A stretch of 64,000 nt of DNA from positions 7,254,001 to 7,318,000 of the forward strand of contig NC_081335.1 in NCBI RefSeq assembly GCF_022539665.2. Reading direction: 5' to 3'. Source of the stretch: Daphnia carinata (taxonomy: Eukaryota; Arthropoda; Branchiopoda; Diplostraca; Daphniidae). The position numbers and the translations under genes were made by a program. Numbering within the stretch: the stretch's first letter is position 1; every line of letters begins with the position of its first letter. The notes under the pieces are model-generated. The model made no database searches. It was given only the letters and a program-made list of their open reading frames with translations, and was not told the origin of the DNA. Shown here in pieces: positions 12,377-23,820 of the stretch.

Positions 12377-13522
12377 AACAGATCCCAGACAGCACACTTC
12401 CATCTTTAAGACGTCTTTTGTCCTAGTCACGGGACTGTGCCTACCGTATTAAAAACGTCCCAGAATGGTTTAAAAGGCGACCAATTCTGGTATTTATGAC
12501 CGCCAAACCAGGGATAAAAGAGGGCTTTTGTAGGGTTTTTGTACGGCGATGTGGGCTCAAAGACGTCTTTTGGTGGGGCTGAAGGACGTCTTTTATAGGG
12601 CCAATAAAAGTTTTTTGGTCGCCCATACATTAAAGGCAAAGAGAAAAAGATTTCCGAGGCTGGAATCAAACACAGGTAACCCGCACCACTTTTAGATGCT
12701 CTTTCCATTAGACCATACTAAATATATCAAACATAATATTCCGGAGCAGTACAAGACAAATGTAAGAAAATACGTTTTTTTCGACAACAGATCCCAAACA
12801 GGATTTTAAAAACATAAAGATGTAGTCAAAATTAAGGTAAACCCTAGTCCCCTCAAAAGTAATTAAACCAATTATGCAAAAATTGTTTTTAAATATCAAA
12901 CTTAGTATGATTTGTAAATTTTTTAAGGACATGAATTATTTGATATTTAAGTCCTATCATAACTAATGCTGGTTTTGAGCATTTCCTATGCTAAATTAGT
13001 AAAAAGGGGAGTCGACTTCGAGCTCGCAGAAACAAGAAAAAACCACTTAACAATAAGTTTAGCCTAAGTGCATTTCGGTTCAAAATTCTAATTTCGGCCC
13101 AATAAAAGCCGTCTTTTTCACAGGATTTCGAACTCCGAAAAGTCGTGAAATATGCCTAGTTTGGGACCGATAAAAGCTGTCTTTTATCCGGTTCTATATA
13201 AAGTTTTTAGGACGGTTTTTATCCCAGGAAAACTAGGCGTGTTGTCTGGGTTTCAGACCATGTCTATTTCGGTTAAAAAGCCTTATTTCGGCCCAATAAA
13301 AGCCGTCTTTTTCACGGCGTTTTGAACCGCGTAACGTCATGAAATATGCCTAGTTTGGGCCCGATAAAAACAGTTTCTTTTATTGCGCTTCGGACCACAC
13401 GTATTGGCAAAGAAGAACCAGTCTGGACCTGATAAAAGCCGCCTTTTTCCGGTCCTACATTATGTTTTCGAAAAGACGGTTTTTATCCCGGAAAAAAACC
13501 AGGCGTGTTGTCTGGGATATAA
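12376..13522. mobile_element. TIR element with CCCAGACA-type ends inserted in the hAT remnant
   Basis: The left end ATCCCAGACAGCACACTT (from about 12374) is the near complement of the right end AGGCGTGTTGTCTGGGAT (to about 13522). Internal sequence is dominated by variants of AATAAAAGCCGTCTTTT and its complement. About 190 bp of the right part is tandemly duplicated (13063-13250 and 13263-13522), each copy ending in CGTGTTGTCTGGG. There is no coding capacity. The flanking duplication is ambiguous (AT or GAT), so the superfamily is not assigned. A tRNA-like block lies inside it at about 12665-12725. Confidence 0.5.
12665..12725 (-). repeat. tRNA-like segment (SINE-type head) inside a TIR element
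   Basis: On the minus strand the segment reads TATGGTCTAATGGAAAGAGC (A-box-like) and, about 25 bases on, GTGTTTGATTCCAGCC (B-box-like, compare GGTTCGANTCC). A full cloverleaf does not form convincingly by eye. I read it as a pol III-promoter relic carried by the repeat, not a functional tRNA gene. Confidence 0.35.
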
Positions 13523-13835
13523 TTCCCTTGACCATTAAACCCCTTTTTCTTGTTTTGTTTCGTGCAATACAGTTCAAGGAAACTGTAAGCTCTTGTTTGT
13601 ATTCATATTTGAACTCACGAAGAATAAATTTCTCTTCTTGGAAAAGAATTTGAGGAATATGTTAAAAGCAAAATAACCATGTCAACCTTTATTCCCCTCC
13701 AACCTCTTACTTCTTCTTGCACCCCAACTGCTTAACCCGTTTAATATATTCCTCGATGTCTTCTGTTGATATCTTCTGGAAATTCTTCTTCGCCACAATT
13801 TTTTCAATTTCAATTTCACCACAAGTTTTAATATT
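13523..13835. other. No recognised gene
   Basis: A minus-strand ORF (13707-13913) overlaps dispersed repeat R2 and has a Lys/Glu-rich composition (IEIEKIVAKKNFQKIS). I see no motif that would support a function. Confidence 0.3.
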
Positions 13836-14040
13836 GAGAGCACAATGAAAGGCGATGGGATTCGTATCCACTGCTTTAAGGGCCAAGAAGTTCAGGAAGC
13901 CAATATTTTCCATGTAAATGATGGTACTAATGCAAATGTCGCGCTGATAATATCATTGCTCTACTGACCCATACTCTAAGACAAAGAGGACATTAAGGAG
14001 ACATGGTTTTCCAATTAACCAGTAAAAAAACAAGCCTTTC
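13836..14040. repeat. Dispersed repeat R2, copy 1
   Basis: It matches 28850-29070. Shared blocks are ACAATGAAAGGCGATGGGATTCG versus ACTGAAAGGCAATGAGATTCG, then TTTCCATGTAAAT, AATGCAAATGTC, and AGGACATTAAGGAGACATGGTTTTC versus its counterpart. Copies are roughly 75-80% alike by eye. It has no coding signature and adjoins the LINE RT fragment at 14090. Confidence 0.45.
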
Positions 14041-14089
14041 CTGACGTACTTGCAGGGAATGCTTTTTTGGGGGGAATAAGAGATTGATT

Positions 14090-14515
14090 GGAACCAACCA
14101 CAAACCTGACAGCACTAGTTTTCCTTGACAATGAGAAGGCCCACGACCTGGTTCACAGGAACAATAGATCACTATGTATTCTTTAGTAAGAATATCCATC
14201 CTCAACGGAGCGGATGTAGCTGGTGATTCGTGATATTCCATCAATTTTCCAGGGATGCCCCTTATATGTCTATCTCTTCGTTCTGTACATTGAACCATTA
14301 CTCGTTTGTTTATCTCAAGTATTCAAGGGAATATCATTATTTAATGGGAAAGATGCTGTCAGAGCCTTTGTTGATGACGCCACCAATTTCATATTATGTG
14401 ACGAAGATTTTACTAGGGCTGAACAGGTCCTTGTCTTGTTCTGCCAGTGGACAAAGGCAAGAATGAATAAGAAGAAAACGAAAGTCCTTGGAACAGGGAC
14501 CTAGACCTCTTGGTT
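14090..14515 (+). pseudogene. LINE reverse transcriptase fragment (different family from copies A-C)
   Basis: Two frames read LALVFLDNEKAHDLVHRN (RT palm block, about 14115-14160) and IFQGCPLYVYLFVLYIEPLL then RAFVDDATNFILC (14243-14400). The FVDD replaces the usual YADD/FADD. WTKARMNKKKTKVLGTG (14447-14503) is the block after the catalytic site. Stops separate the two parts, so it is inactive. The order and spacing are those of a LINE RT. Confidence 0.6.
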
Positions 14516-15439
14516 GCTCGAGTGACTTGTGGAAGCACCAACATTGTCTCTGTTAATAATATAGTTCTCTGATTCCATAGTTGAGAGAACTGATAGGGTC
14601 TCTCTATTTTGTTGTTCATTCCACTCCGAACGTTATTACCAATTTACATTAATGGCACCCCGCCCGTAGCAGTCATGAAGAGGCTCACTCATCTTCAGGA
14701 ACCTCTACATCCGAGAGCCCATATTCCTCTTCATTTAACGACTTTCCTAACCAGCACGCGATGCAGGCGGTTGCATCCGTCCAAAAATGCGACCCATTTG
14801 TTATCAGTATCCCGAAACCGATGAACATTTGAAGTTTCAGTTTCCTGGAAGCCTTATCGTTTGAAGCTGTTTTGATTCATGCATCAAAAGGGCTTCATTG
14901 TCTTAAACGAAAACCTGATCCGTGGCTATTTTGAACCGATAGGTAATTTGCTGTAAACGCTTACCTTTCAGGACGCCTACATCTTCACCACCTGGAAGCA
15001 AAAAAACAACCCCTGCACTTCTCGTCAAGAAGAAATTCCGTTGTTAGGAATGCGTGGAAAAAGTCCGGAAAAGTGTGTCCTTGACGTAATGCATTTTACG
15101 CAGCATCCGAGCCATTTGAGGAATTCGAGCAAAAGGTAAAGAAATAGAGTGGGACAAAACAACTTTGCATCTGTTAAAAAATCAGAAGGGAAAAATAACG
15201 TCCAAGAATGATGGTAAACAAAAACCTTCTTTTATTGATCACAATTATTAAGGCAATCCGATTTGGAGTTATCTTTACGGGTCCGAATAAAACATATTCC
15301 ACATGTTACGCGATCAGTACGATGGCATCCTTATCACCAGGCCAAGTCCGACAGTGAATCTAAAAGAGGGAAAGGGGAACTTTAATCTACACCAAAAACA
15401 ACGACTTCGATACAAACATAAAATATAATCGAAGAAGAA
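14516..15439. other. No recognised gene
   Basis: Only short open frames without motifs lie between the LINE RT fragment and LINE copy B. It may be further eroded repeat. Confidence 0.3.
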
Positions 15440-16313
15440 GATTCAGAATTTTTAAAACCAAACACAACCCCTTTTTTATGTGAAAACAATTTTTACGTAA
15501 CATTAGTAGTTTGAAAAATTCCACTAAGGATCAAGGAACTTAAATCAAAGAAGAAAAAATTAAAATGAAGAAAAACGTTTCAATCAATTGATAAGACAAA
15601 ACAAGTCTATCATTTAATTTTTGTAAACATTTGTATCCAAAACCAAAACGAGCCGACCCAAATTTTTCTCCAGAAACTAGGCAAATGATTAAAATAGGAA
15701 ATAAAACGTCAATTAAAAAATCTTGTAGAAAGACTGAAGCTAGGAGATGCCTATAGAATAAAATATCCAATAGCCACTACCTTTTTTTTAGTCTGAATGA
15801 AAAACGTATAATTGGCCGAATATATATGCGGTGTAAAAACGAAGGTAATATTGAAGAGTGGTTAACATTTAATTCTACGTTCAGTAACCATGAAGCAGTA
15901 ATACTAAATCAAGAAGAGACCATGAAGAAACAGGAAGGAAAAATTTACGTGGAAATACAATATTAGTACAATTTATGACCCAGAATTACCAATACATTAC
16001 AAAATTTTATTTTAAAGGAAACAAAACAAACAAAACTATATGAGCATGACCCAGTGGTAGGAAAAAACCAAAGAAAAATCTAAATAGTATGCACACGAAA
16101 TTGAAAAATAAAATTGAAAGTAAAGAACCAAAAAAAATCAAATGTCTCGATCAAGCCAAAGCCGAATTTTAAAAAACCAAAGTATTTGAAGGGTCATGAC
16201 TATTTTTTAAACGTTATTAAAAACTTGCATCAAATAGATCAAGAAGAAAGGGCATTTGAGATAAATATAAATTAAATACAATTAGTGTGACAAATTTAAT
16301 TTTTAAAAAGGTA
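15440..16313 (+). mobile_element. L1/Tx1-like LINE, copy B, 5' part
   Basis: It parallels copy A and copy C at nucleotide level. AGACTGAAGCTAGGAGATGCCT and the following AATATCCAATAGCCACTACC correspond to the KLVDAYRIEYPTTT block at about 5340 in copy A. It carries many stops and is AT-rich. It continues after the inverted-arm element at 16314-17561, as shown by the shared TTTTAAAAA flank and the AGAAGGCAGAAGAATAA motif also present in copy C. Confidence 0.6.
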
Positions 16314-17561
16314 GCCGGTGAAATAGGACTGAAACGAAATAGGACTGGAAATTTTCAGTCCTATTTCTACCGGAGAAATGGGACTGGGAGAAATAGGACT
16401 GACTTTTTAAAACTTTTAGGACAGTCCTATTTCTCCATGCCAGCAGTCCTATTTCTCCTCGGCATCAGTCCTATTTCTCCTTAGAAATAGTCCTATTTAT
16501 TTTATTTTGTTCCAGTAGGAACGATTTGCCACCAATCCGGTAGGCAACATTTTGCGTAAGAGCGTCGGGTTATATCCATTTCCTTTTGTAAAAAGCCGAT
16601 GGTGTTAACTCATAACTTAAATGGTTCACCAAACATTTACCTTTTATCCTATTTTAATTTAATTGCAGGGGACCATTAAATATGTTATATCTAATATAGT
16701 TCATTTAATAAAATACTACAACGGCCACACCAGAAATATTTATTAAATTTTTCTTACTTTTTAGTGCATAAATAACTTTTCCAGTTGCACTCATGTTGTA
16801 CTTGCTCATATAACTATCAGCAACGATTAACAAGCAAGTTTTACCATATCGGTAGCGTTCTAACCTGTGACACGGGTAGGCTTGTGTTCGATTCTCCGTG
16901 GTTACATTTCTTCTGAGGTTTTTAATAATTATTCTATGAAAGAATTTTTGGGAAGAAAAAAATTACTGGTGTTTAGGGTAATACTACTGAAATGGCAAAT
17001 AATGGTAGTTCTGACTTCCCAATTTTCACATGTGGTTTCAGTATTTAAGCCAGTCAGTATTTAGATCTTCATGGTGTAGGTTGTCGACGGTGCTTCGAAT
17101 GTGCCGTGAATGTGCTGTGAATTTGCTAATCATCTGTTGTTCGTGTCCAGCGGCCTGTCCAGTTCCTGCCCAGCTGCGGATTGTTTCTAAGGAGTCGCAA
17201 ACCGACATCAACATATTTAATGGTCCCCTGCAATTTAAATTGAAATAGGATAAAAGGTAAATGTTTGGTGAACCATTTAAGCTATGAGTTAACACCATCG
17301 GCTTTTTACAAAGGGAAATGGATATAACCCGACGCTCTTACGCAAAATGTTGCCTACCGGATTGGAGGCATATCGTTCCTACTGGAACAAAATAAAATAA
17401 ATAGGACTATTTCTAAGGTGAAATAGGACTGATGCCGAGGAGAAATAGGACTGTCCTAAAAATTTTAAAAAGTCAGTCCTATTTCTCCCTGTTCTATTTC
17501 TCCGGTAGAAATAGGACTGAAAATTTCCAGTCCTATTTCATTTCAGTCCTATTTCTCCGCC
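16314..17561. mobile_element. Foldback-type element with ~370 bp terminal inverted arms
   Basis: The left arm (16314-16692) is the complement of the right arm (about 17207-17561). The outer 180 bases are built of CAGTCCTATTTCTCC and its complement, alternating in both orientations. The inner arms are unique: GTAAGAGCGTCGGGTTATA, GGTTCACCAAACATTTACC and GCAGGGGACCATTAAATAT all recur inverted. The unpaired centre (about 510 bases) holds a tRNA-like block (16838-16910) but no long ORF. The whole unit could fold into one long hairpin. It lies inside LINE copy B. Partial copies lie at 27231-27290 and 41243-41640. No target duplication was identified. Confidence 0.8.
16838..16912 (+). repeat. tRNA-like segment in the centre of the foldback element
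   Basis: TACCATATCGGTAGCG (A-box-like) is followed about 25 bases later by CTTGTGTTCGATTCTCCGTG (B-box-like). A-box to B-box spacing is near that of tRNA genes. The stems are imperfect, so this is scored as a tRNA-derived relic. Confidence 0.35.
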
Positions 17562-17564
17562 AAT

Positions 17565-17930
17565 CTTTAAAAAATTTAGCTGAGAAGGCAGAAGAATAAA
17601 AAACAGGAAGAGAATGAGACAAAAACACAGACGTACAGTTTTTTTTAAATCTTACGAATTTTTATTCTCTATTAGTAGCTACAATACAGTGAAGAGGCAG
17701 GATATTTAAACAATTCAAAGAATCAAGTAACCCAGGAGATGAAGTGGATATAGTTAAAAGAATCTCAGAAGATGATGTTTGGAAAGAAAGTGAAACAATG
17801 CCATAAAATAAATCCCCAGAATTGGCTTGCCTGTTGAGTTTATAAAAAAAAGGATGGCTTTAGTTAAACAAAGAAATCTTAATCATGTTTACCAAATATT
17901 TGGTAACCAAAAATTTCACAAAACCCAACT
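17565..17930 (+). mobile_element. L1/Tx1-like LINE, copy B, 3' part
   Basis: It continues copy B after the foldback element. TTAGCTGAGAAGGCAGAAGAATAA, TACAGTGAAGAGGCAGGA, GTGAAACAATGCCA and the TTGAGTTTATAAAAAAAGG block parallel copy C (30620-30910) and copy A (6170-6275). It is broken by stops and ends near 17930, where repeat X begins. Confidence 0.5.
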
Positions 17931-17934
17931 GCCG

Positions 17935-19700
17935 TTATCATAATGTAAGAGTTAATTGCGTTTTTTATTTGTTCTGGTACCATTACTACACCACATTCGA
18001 GCATAGGCAACACTAAGATCAAAAGTAAAAACCACCGGTTTCTGTGACTGGAGAAGGTAAAGTGGCGCACGCCATGATAGAAATAAGAAAAAAGGTGCAG
18101 AAGTTCCAGGCGGGTGCGGCGCACAGGGTATATTCCACGTGCCATTCCTAACTCCAACTGATCGAAGTATACCACAAGGCGTACCAAGAGCAATTTCAAT
18201 CAATGCGTAGTGACGTAGTGTATACACTACTCGTCATTTCCACTTCATAGCTAGCGTAACTGCCGCAAGGCATAAAGAAAGCAATTTTTGTTCTTTACAC
18301 CCCTTTCCCTATTCAAAGGAAGAAGGTGATCATACACACATATTTTTGTTTTTAGTATGGGACATATCATGGTGGTCTATATTTAGTATTTCAGCCTTTT
18401 GTATTAAGGGGCATATGGTCTATATTTTTTTCTTAGTAAGGATTTAGTAAAAGCACTAATACACGTGATACTGGATTATTGCTTACATTCAAGAAACACC
18501 GTTGCTGGGGTATCAATGTCAATGACTTTACGTTCAACTAGCTAACCATGCTCTTGCAGCATTTGCCGTATAAGTTGTAGTGACCATTCTCGCCATATGT
18601 CCGTTCACTCTTTCGACGATGATTTTCGGAAACCTTTTCTTTTCTTCGTTTAAAGTTTCCCGTCCTTCCATCATGATGTTACTTTCCAGTTTGTTCATTT
18701 CGATTTGGTCATTCGTGACATAATGCTGGACGTAGTTCCCTAGGCAGCATTGTGCATCGTATTTCGCACGAATTCCTAGTTATACATCTACAATTTCATG
18801 ATATCCATACCTTGTAGCAACAATTTAAGCGGTTTTGCAGCGTGGCAAGGGTCGCTAGTTATTATTTATTTTATGCGGTAATGTCGTACGCACTCAACGC
18901 AATCGACCTGTTGTTAAACCTTACAGCGTAGTGAAGTATTGTTGCACTGCTGCGACCCAGTTGTGTGGTGTGTGGGCGATGCAAAGAAAGGCGACGGCCA
19001 ACATTTGCGGTTTTTGCACGACAAGTTCCACGCACAGAATCGACAATTAGGGAAATGTAATATACGCAGGAAATGTACATGTTCATCCTCGACGACTCTA
19101 GGCGCTAATGGTTCACCATTTTCATTATGTCGATGCCGACACCAAATGTTAATAGAAGGTCCGTTATGAGGAGTCTTTGAATTGCGACACTTGCAGTGAA
19201 AATATTCCGTTCATGAATCTTGTGTTGAAGATTTCTCACCCTCCTCTCCGTCACTATTCCTTCTTTCTTTTTATTTCATTACTCCCGGATTGCTTCACGT
19301 TAGGGATGGATAAGGTAGTATTTAAAGTTGCATTTCTTGAGTGCAACAGTGGCCATCATTTTTTCTCTTAGTCTTCCAGTTTATGTTGTGGTTTGTAATG
19401 GGGAAGTTTTCATTGTGCAGTTTTCATAGCTGTGTGACTGTAAGTTCTCGCGTTGAATTACTCGTTCTCTCACTATTCTGCCACTAATCATCACTATTTT
19501 CCGATGGGTTTCTTCGGCGTTCTTCGGAGAGTTTTTCTTACACTGTATCAAAATTTACGTATATGATGGCTCAGTTTCATTCATTTCTTCACCGAATCCA
19601 GGTGTGTTTTCATCTCTTGGGCTAACTTTCTTTCTTATACAATGTGAAAGCTCTACCTTTTTAAAAAAGGAAAAGATGAGATAGGAATATCGGCAATTCA
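17935..19700. repeat. Dispersed repeat X, copy 1 (carries ankyrin segment)
   Basis: It is collinear with 30986-31223 plus 40500-41935. Shared blocks include GGCGCACGCCATG, CGCCATTCCTAACTCCA, CAATGCGTAGTGACGTAGT, GCGTAACTGCCGC-AAGCATAA, TTACACCCCTTCCCTAT, and towards the end GGATTACTCG-TT-TCACTATTNTG and TTTTCATCTCTTGG. This copy is uninterrupted at the position where copy 2 holds the MITE and gypsy (site CGTAC at about 18182). Both copies follow a LINE 3' piece, so LINE and repeat X appear to have been copied or inserted as a linked unit. Confidence 0.55.
18520..18850 (-). pseudogene. Ankyrin-repeat-like coding remnant within repeat X, copy 1
   Basis: On the minus strand about 18845-18770 reads an ankyrin-like helix pair (LIVATRYGYHEIVDV) ending in an AKYDAQ turn. 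It is followed by a charged tail (MMEGRETLNEEKKRFPKI) and ANAARAWLAS. The second copy at 40860-41165 (minus) reads TALIVTASYGHYETVDVLLN then NGAKYEVQNG, closer to the ankyrin consensus. A stop interrupts the present copy. It is probably a host protein fragment captured by the repeat; ankyrin helices bind protein partners. Confidence 0.4.
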
Positions 19701-19913
19701 GTGTTCAAAAATCTCGGCATGCTACACCAAGATCACGGTAAGTACCCATTTCTACCTTTCTAGACGCCCATTTCTACCTAAACAATATCGCTGGGCAACC
19801 CGAGCGATCTCACCCTGGACGGCCGTCGGTCGAGCACCTTCGCGCACAGTAAATGCGCACGTAGTACCGTAGCCGGAGATATTTCACTTCGAATTTTGTA
19901 ACCGGGCGGTGCC

Positions 19914-19986
19914 AGTGTACACCAACCGGAGCCGCCGGACATATTGGGCCGCATATGTCCGGCAGCTCCGGGGAGGGGTGTACACT
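19914..19986. other. Strong 73-base imperfect palindrome
   Basis: AGTGTACACC at the left pairs with GGTGTACACT at the right. Inside, CCGGAGC-GCCGGACATAT pairs with ATATGTCCGGC-AGCTCCGG around an 8-base loop (TGGGCCGC). The stem is GC-rich in an AT-rich neighbourhood. It could be a hairpin RNA locus, a palindromic transposon relic or a cruciform site. No ORF uses it. Confidence 0.5.
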
Positions 19987-20229
19987 ACCCTTTCTAGACG
20001 CCTGATGGTGGGAAACCGAGAAAAGAAGACAACTCCGGTAGACTTCTTAATTCTGCATGAGCGCTCAACCAGAATCTCCTACTTTAATTAAATCGCTCAG
20101 TAATGAAGTAGTAGAATAGAAGGTCGAGTGCCTAGAAGCGTTCGTAGGTCGTCCTCTTACTCGTCTTTTGCGTGGTATGATTTCTTCGTGTCCAATTTTC
20201 AACTGGATTTTTGTAACAGGGTTTCGTTA

Positions 20230-20700
20230 GTTTCAGTTGCACTTACCTGAATTTAACTTGAAATCTAGCGAGGTGGCCTTGTTCGCCAAGGCGTTGAGAG
20301 TTCTTTCGGTTTCCAAGAGTTATGTTCTACTAGGACGATATCGTCCGCATGTGCCGTGGTTGATACCCTAGGTAAACGCTTTGAATCCGGTGTATAGGAA
20401 TTTGCGATCCGTATGATAGATTCAGCCAACAAGTTGAATACTACGCTGCTTAGTTGGTCGCCTTGTAGAACACCAGCTAGTGGATGTATCTCAACAGATT
20501 TGTAGCAGACAGCAAACTCCCTGATGTTATTTTGGGTAGATATCGATGACGATGCGACGCAGCTCGGGTGGTAGTGGTAAACTCTTAAACAAACAATTTA
20601 GAATCGCGTGAGGAATCGACCTAAAAGCATTGGCGAGGTCCAACCAGGCAATTACCATTTTCCTCTTTGACTGTTTCGTCTATTCGATAACAGTGTAAAG
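20230..20700 (-). pseudogene. R2/NeSL-like LINE reverse transcriptase fragment
   Basis: The minus strand reads MVIAWLDLANAFRSIPHAIL (RT block A, about 20670-20610), a PLPPELRRIVIDIYP block, PLAGVLQGDQLSSVVFNLLA (the GV-QGD-LS block, about 20480-20420) and HADDIVLVEHNSW (catalytic xADD block, about 20360-20320). Frames change between blocks, so it is inactive. The AWLDLANAF opening resembles site-specific R2/NeSL-type LINEs as I remember them. The LINE RT call is safer than the clade. Confidence 0.65.
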
Positions 20701-22555
20701 GAGATGTGTGTGTTCCTTTATGCCCCTATCACCTGTGGAAAATCTTTTTGCTCTGGTGTTATTCATCCTTGCTTCGCCGCAGTAGCCAATATTCATGAGG
20801 AGACTAGTGCTGGAAAAATCTTGTACGTAGTGGATAATGGATAAGGGATATTGGCTGGAAGTTTTGGGGCAGTTGATCTGTTCCGTTAGTGGTGGTCTTT
20901 ATGAATACGTTGATTCGCGGAATGCTGTATCCGAGTACCTTACTTTTACCCAACCTCTAAACTGGTCTTCTATTCCAGCTACTTTGACGATGGATATGGA
21001 ACTCTTTTTAGCTATATGGTTGGAAAGCGATGACTGAAATTCAAGGTGCTGGGTATTAAACGCCACGTTGTTCTCGAAAATGTGACTGATGTACAAAACA
21101 GTAAATCACTGTCCAAAAACAATTAAATCACCAGGAAAACCGGTTACTGCTTAAACCCTGCCTGGCACGGTTAACAGCCAATACAACTCATTAGGATACA
21201 TCTTCTATTGTGATTAAAATACCGTATTAGGATGATCTGCTCAAATAATAAATGTTTATAAATTCCGTTTTCAGCAGTTAGGATTCTAGATACCGTCACG
21301 AACACCACCGCGAACAGTTTCCAGCGCGACAAAATCTGCCACGGAGGAAATAATGTTTGCCCTTTTACCACAAAGACTTCAACAAGGGCGGGGTAGTCGT
21401 AAGGCTTCCAGTACTGTCGCCACCTCCAGCAGCATTTAAGGCTTGGCGCTTTCTTTTTCTCTCACTACAGTGACATGCTAACCAACGACCCATAACGGCC
21501 GCATTTATCAATCACATTTGCAGCAGGCAACATTGAGCAAAAAGATGATAGTCTGGTATCTACTGAAAATGGAAGTTGGCTTGGAACTTCGGGCGTCATG
21601 GTACCCTTGAATCACCAGATTCCACCATTTTTTTTATCAGTTTAGACCGATATTTGCTGTACCGAATGGTATCTACAGATAAGATTTCTAACTTATACAA
21701 CGGCCTCAAATGAGACTGGATGTATTAACATGAAAAATAAACTTCTGTTGATCTCGGAAAGCTGCTTTTTGACGATGCTGAAGTTGTTTGTCAAGTGAAA
21801 TCAAAGACAACATTTTGGTAGTAGTCACCTCTAAATAACTTTTACATTGTGGTTTCAAATGTAGGCTATTAATAGTGGTCGAATAAAACATTTACCTGAC
21901 TGCGAGAAAACGCTGGTTTTCAATGTACACAATTATCACAGGTATTGCATCTTCTTCCACACGTGGTAAAATAGGTTTCATTACATGAGTAGTGATTCCT
22001 ATACCAGGTGAATGTTCAAGAAAATTTGAATCTTTTTTTCAGTGGCCGAGAAGTGCTGGCAATGCTACCATCCTAAGACTCTTTTCCACTGTCTACCTTT
22101 CATTGGTTAGGGTTACATTCTATTCGGAAAGCCGTTTAATATAAACGGCTTTGAGCCAACATAAAAAAGTACTTGTTTCCCAATTGGTAAAACCAAAACG
22201 TACCAAGTAAAATATTTCAATGAACGTCATGATTATATAAATGAACGTAATGATGGTAAATTCGGGATTCCAACCCCAATTTCCTTAGTAATGTTAATAC
22301 TGGAGATATTTATACAAAGTGAGGGAATGAATACAAATAGATGAAAACACCATAACGCTGCAAATAAACATATAAGGAGCAAATTGTTTCAAGGTATATT
22401 GAAACCCAGAAAATTCGTTGAATGATTTACACCTTTAAAGAATAATTGTAATGAATAGCACTAGATTTCTCATTTTCTTAGGGTTAATCAATATAGATGT
22501 TGGACATCTATGGCAATTATAAATGAGCGCAATAAATAATTCATGGTGGATTTGT
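20701..22555. other. No recognised gene
   Basis: Only short open frames on both strands, none with a motif. One near 20837-21037 (plus) is 66 codons with no start or splice context worth calling. Confidence 0.35.
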
Positions 22556-22559
22556 CATT

Positions 22560-23820
22560 TTGTTGTCGATTTGGTACCAAAATAAGAAACCTCCAGCCAA
22601 AGCCGTCATAGTTCAACCTCTCAAAGAATTAAAAAAATTTAACGAAGACGTGATCTTCGTTAGCGATAAAAAATATACGTCGGTTGTATTGATTTCTACA
22701 ACTTACACATTGGCTTGCGCCACAGTTTCCAGTATAGGAAACTGTGGTCAACTTATTGGCAAATTTGGATGAAATTTTTTATTGTTGGCAAGGTATTAGA
22801 GTTCCAAAAAGAAACGGAAACTGTCGGGTTTTCTTGATTAAAAAGACGGGTTACCTGTAGAATTGCATGGTCTTGAACACACAACAAAAGGATACAATTC
22901 TTGGTATTAAAACTGTCCAAATGGTAAACGGTATTAACGGAGAAACTCCTTGTGTGATGTCACCAAACTTCGATTACTTAAAGGCCTGGTGTGCCCCAGT
23001 ACAAACTCGGGGATTGTTTGATTGTCTGTAAGCAGTATCTAAAGCTACTTTTAACAATTTAATAAAGTTAACGGCAAAAAAGGTCAGGATTAGTTCATTG
23101 GAGATAAAATTCCTATCGTTTATGCCCCTCTCATGAATCTTAAACCACTGTATGAAATTTTGATACCCGCTAGTGCTGTGGACAATCTACCTGACTGGAA
23201 GGCTTTGATGTTCCTGTTCTTTTGTTACATTACTTCGTGTTGTCATAGAATAAATTATCTTTCGAATACTTAAAGGATTTCGGTCTACCATCCTATGCGT
23301 TAATGTTTTATGCAGTGGAACATGTCGAAAATATGTGAGGTCCATTTACGGAGTGGAAGAAATAGGGATAAACATACATTTCCTTGCTTATTTGTCCCTA
23401 TGCAGGCTGAACTGGGGAAGGGGGGTGTCATGGTTTAATTCCACTTCTATACCTGAACAGTTCAATAAATAAAATATTGTTGATTCTGAAATATTTATCC
23501 CAGAACGTTCCAGCGGAAAAGTGAATAACTACCTCTTAAAAATGGCTGTGAGAGATCATTATGTTCAATTACAAAAATGCGGCCAGGATTTTCCACCTTA
23601 CCTTAGTGAATTCCTTCACCAATATTTCCACCTACCTAAATCATTCGACGAACCAAATGTTTCAATGAGAGAAGCTAAAATTAACTGAATACCGAAAACT
23701 GAAGTACTTAGTTTGGATGAGAAAATTATACTGATGAACTATTTGATAATAGATCCGGAAGAAATTGATCGTCTTACCGTCCAGCAGAGTTAGATGCGGT
23801 ACTTTTAAAAAGTAACGTTT
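22560..23820 (+). other. Unrecognised, protein-like remnant
   Basis: Pieces in changing frames look like decayed coding sequence. 22560-22772 gives KAVIVQPLKELKKFNEDVIF. About 22868-23028 gives NGINGETPCVMSPNFDYLK and PVQTRGLFDCL. About 23490-23790 gives VNNYLLKMAVRDHYVQLQKC, LSEFLHQYFHLPKSFDEPN and LSLDEKIILMNYLIIDPEEI. Helical, charged composition and the stop-rich state suggest an old transposase or captured gene. I do not recognise the family. Confidence 0.25.

Noticed and set aside
16314..16500. CRISPR-like spacing of short repeats
   Set aside because: The repeated 15-mers alternate in orientation and are mirrored in the other arm; there are no unique spacers of constant length. It is a foldback element in a eukaryotic genome.
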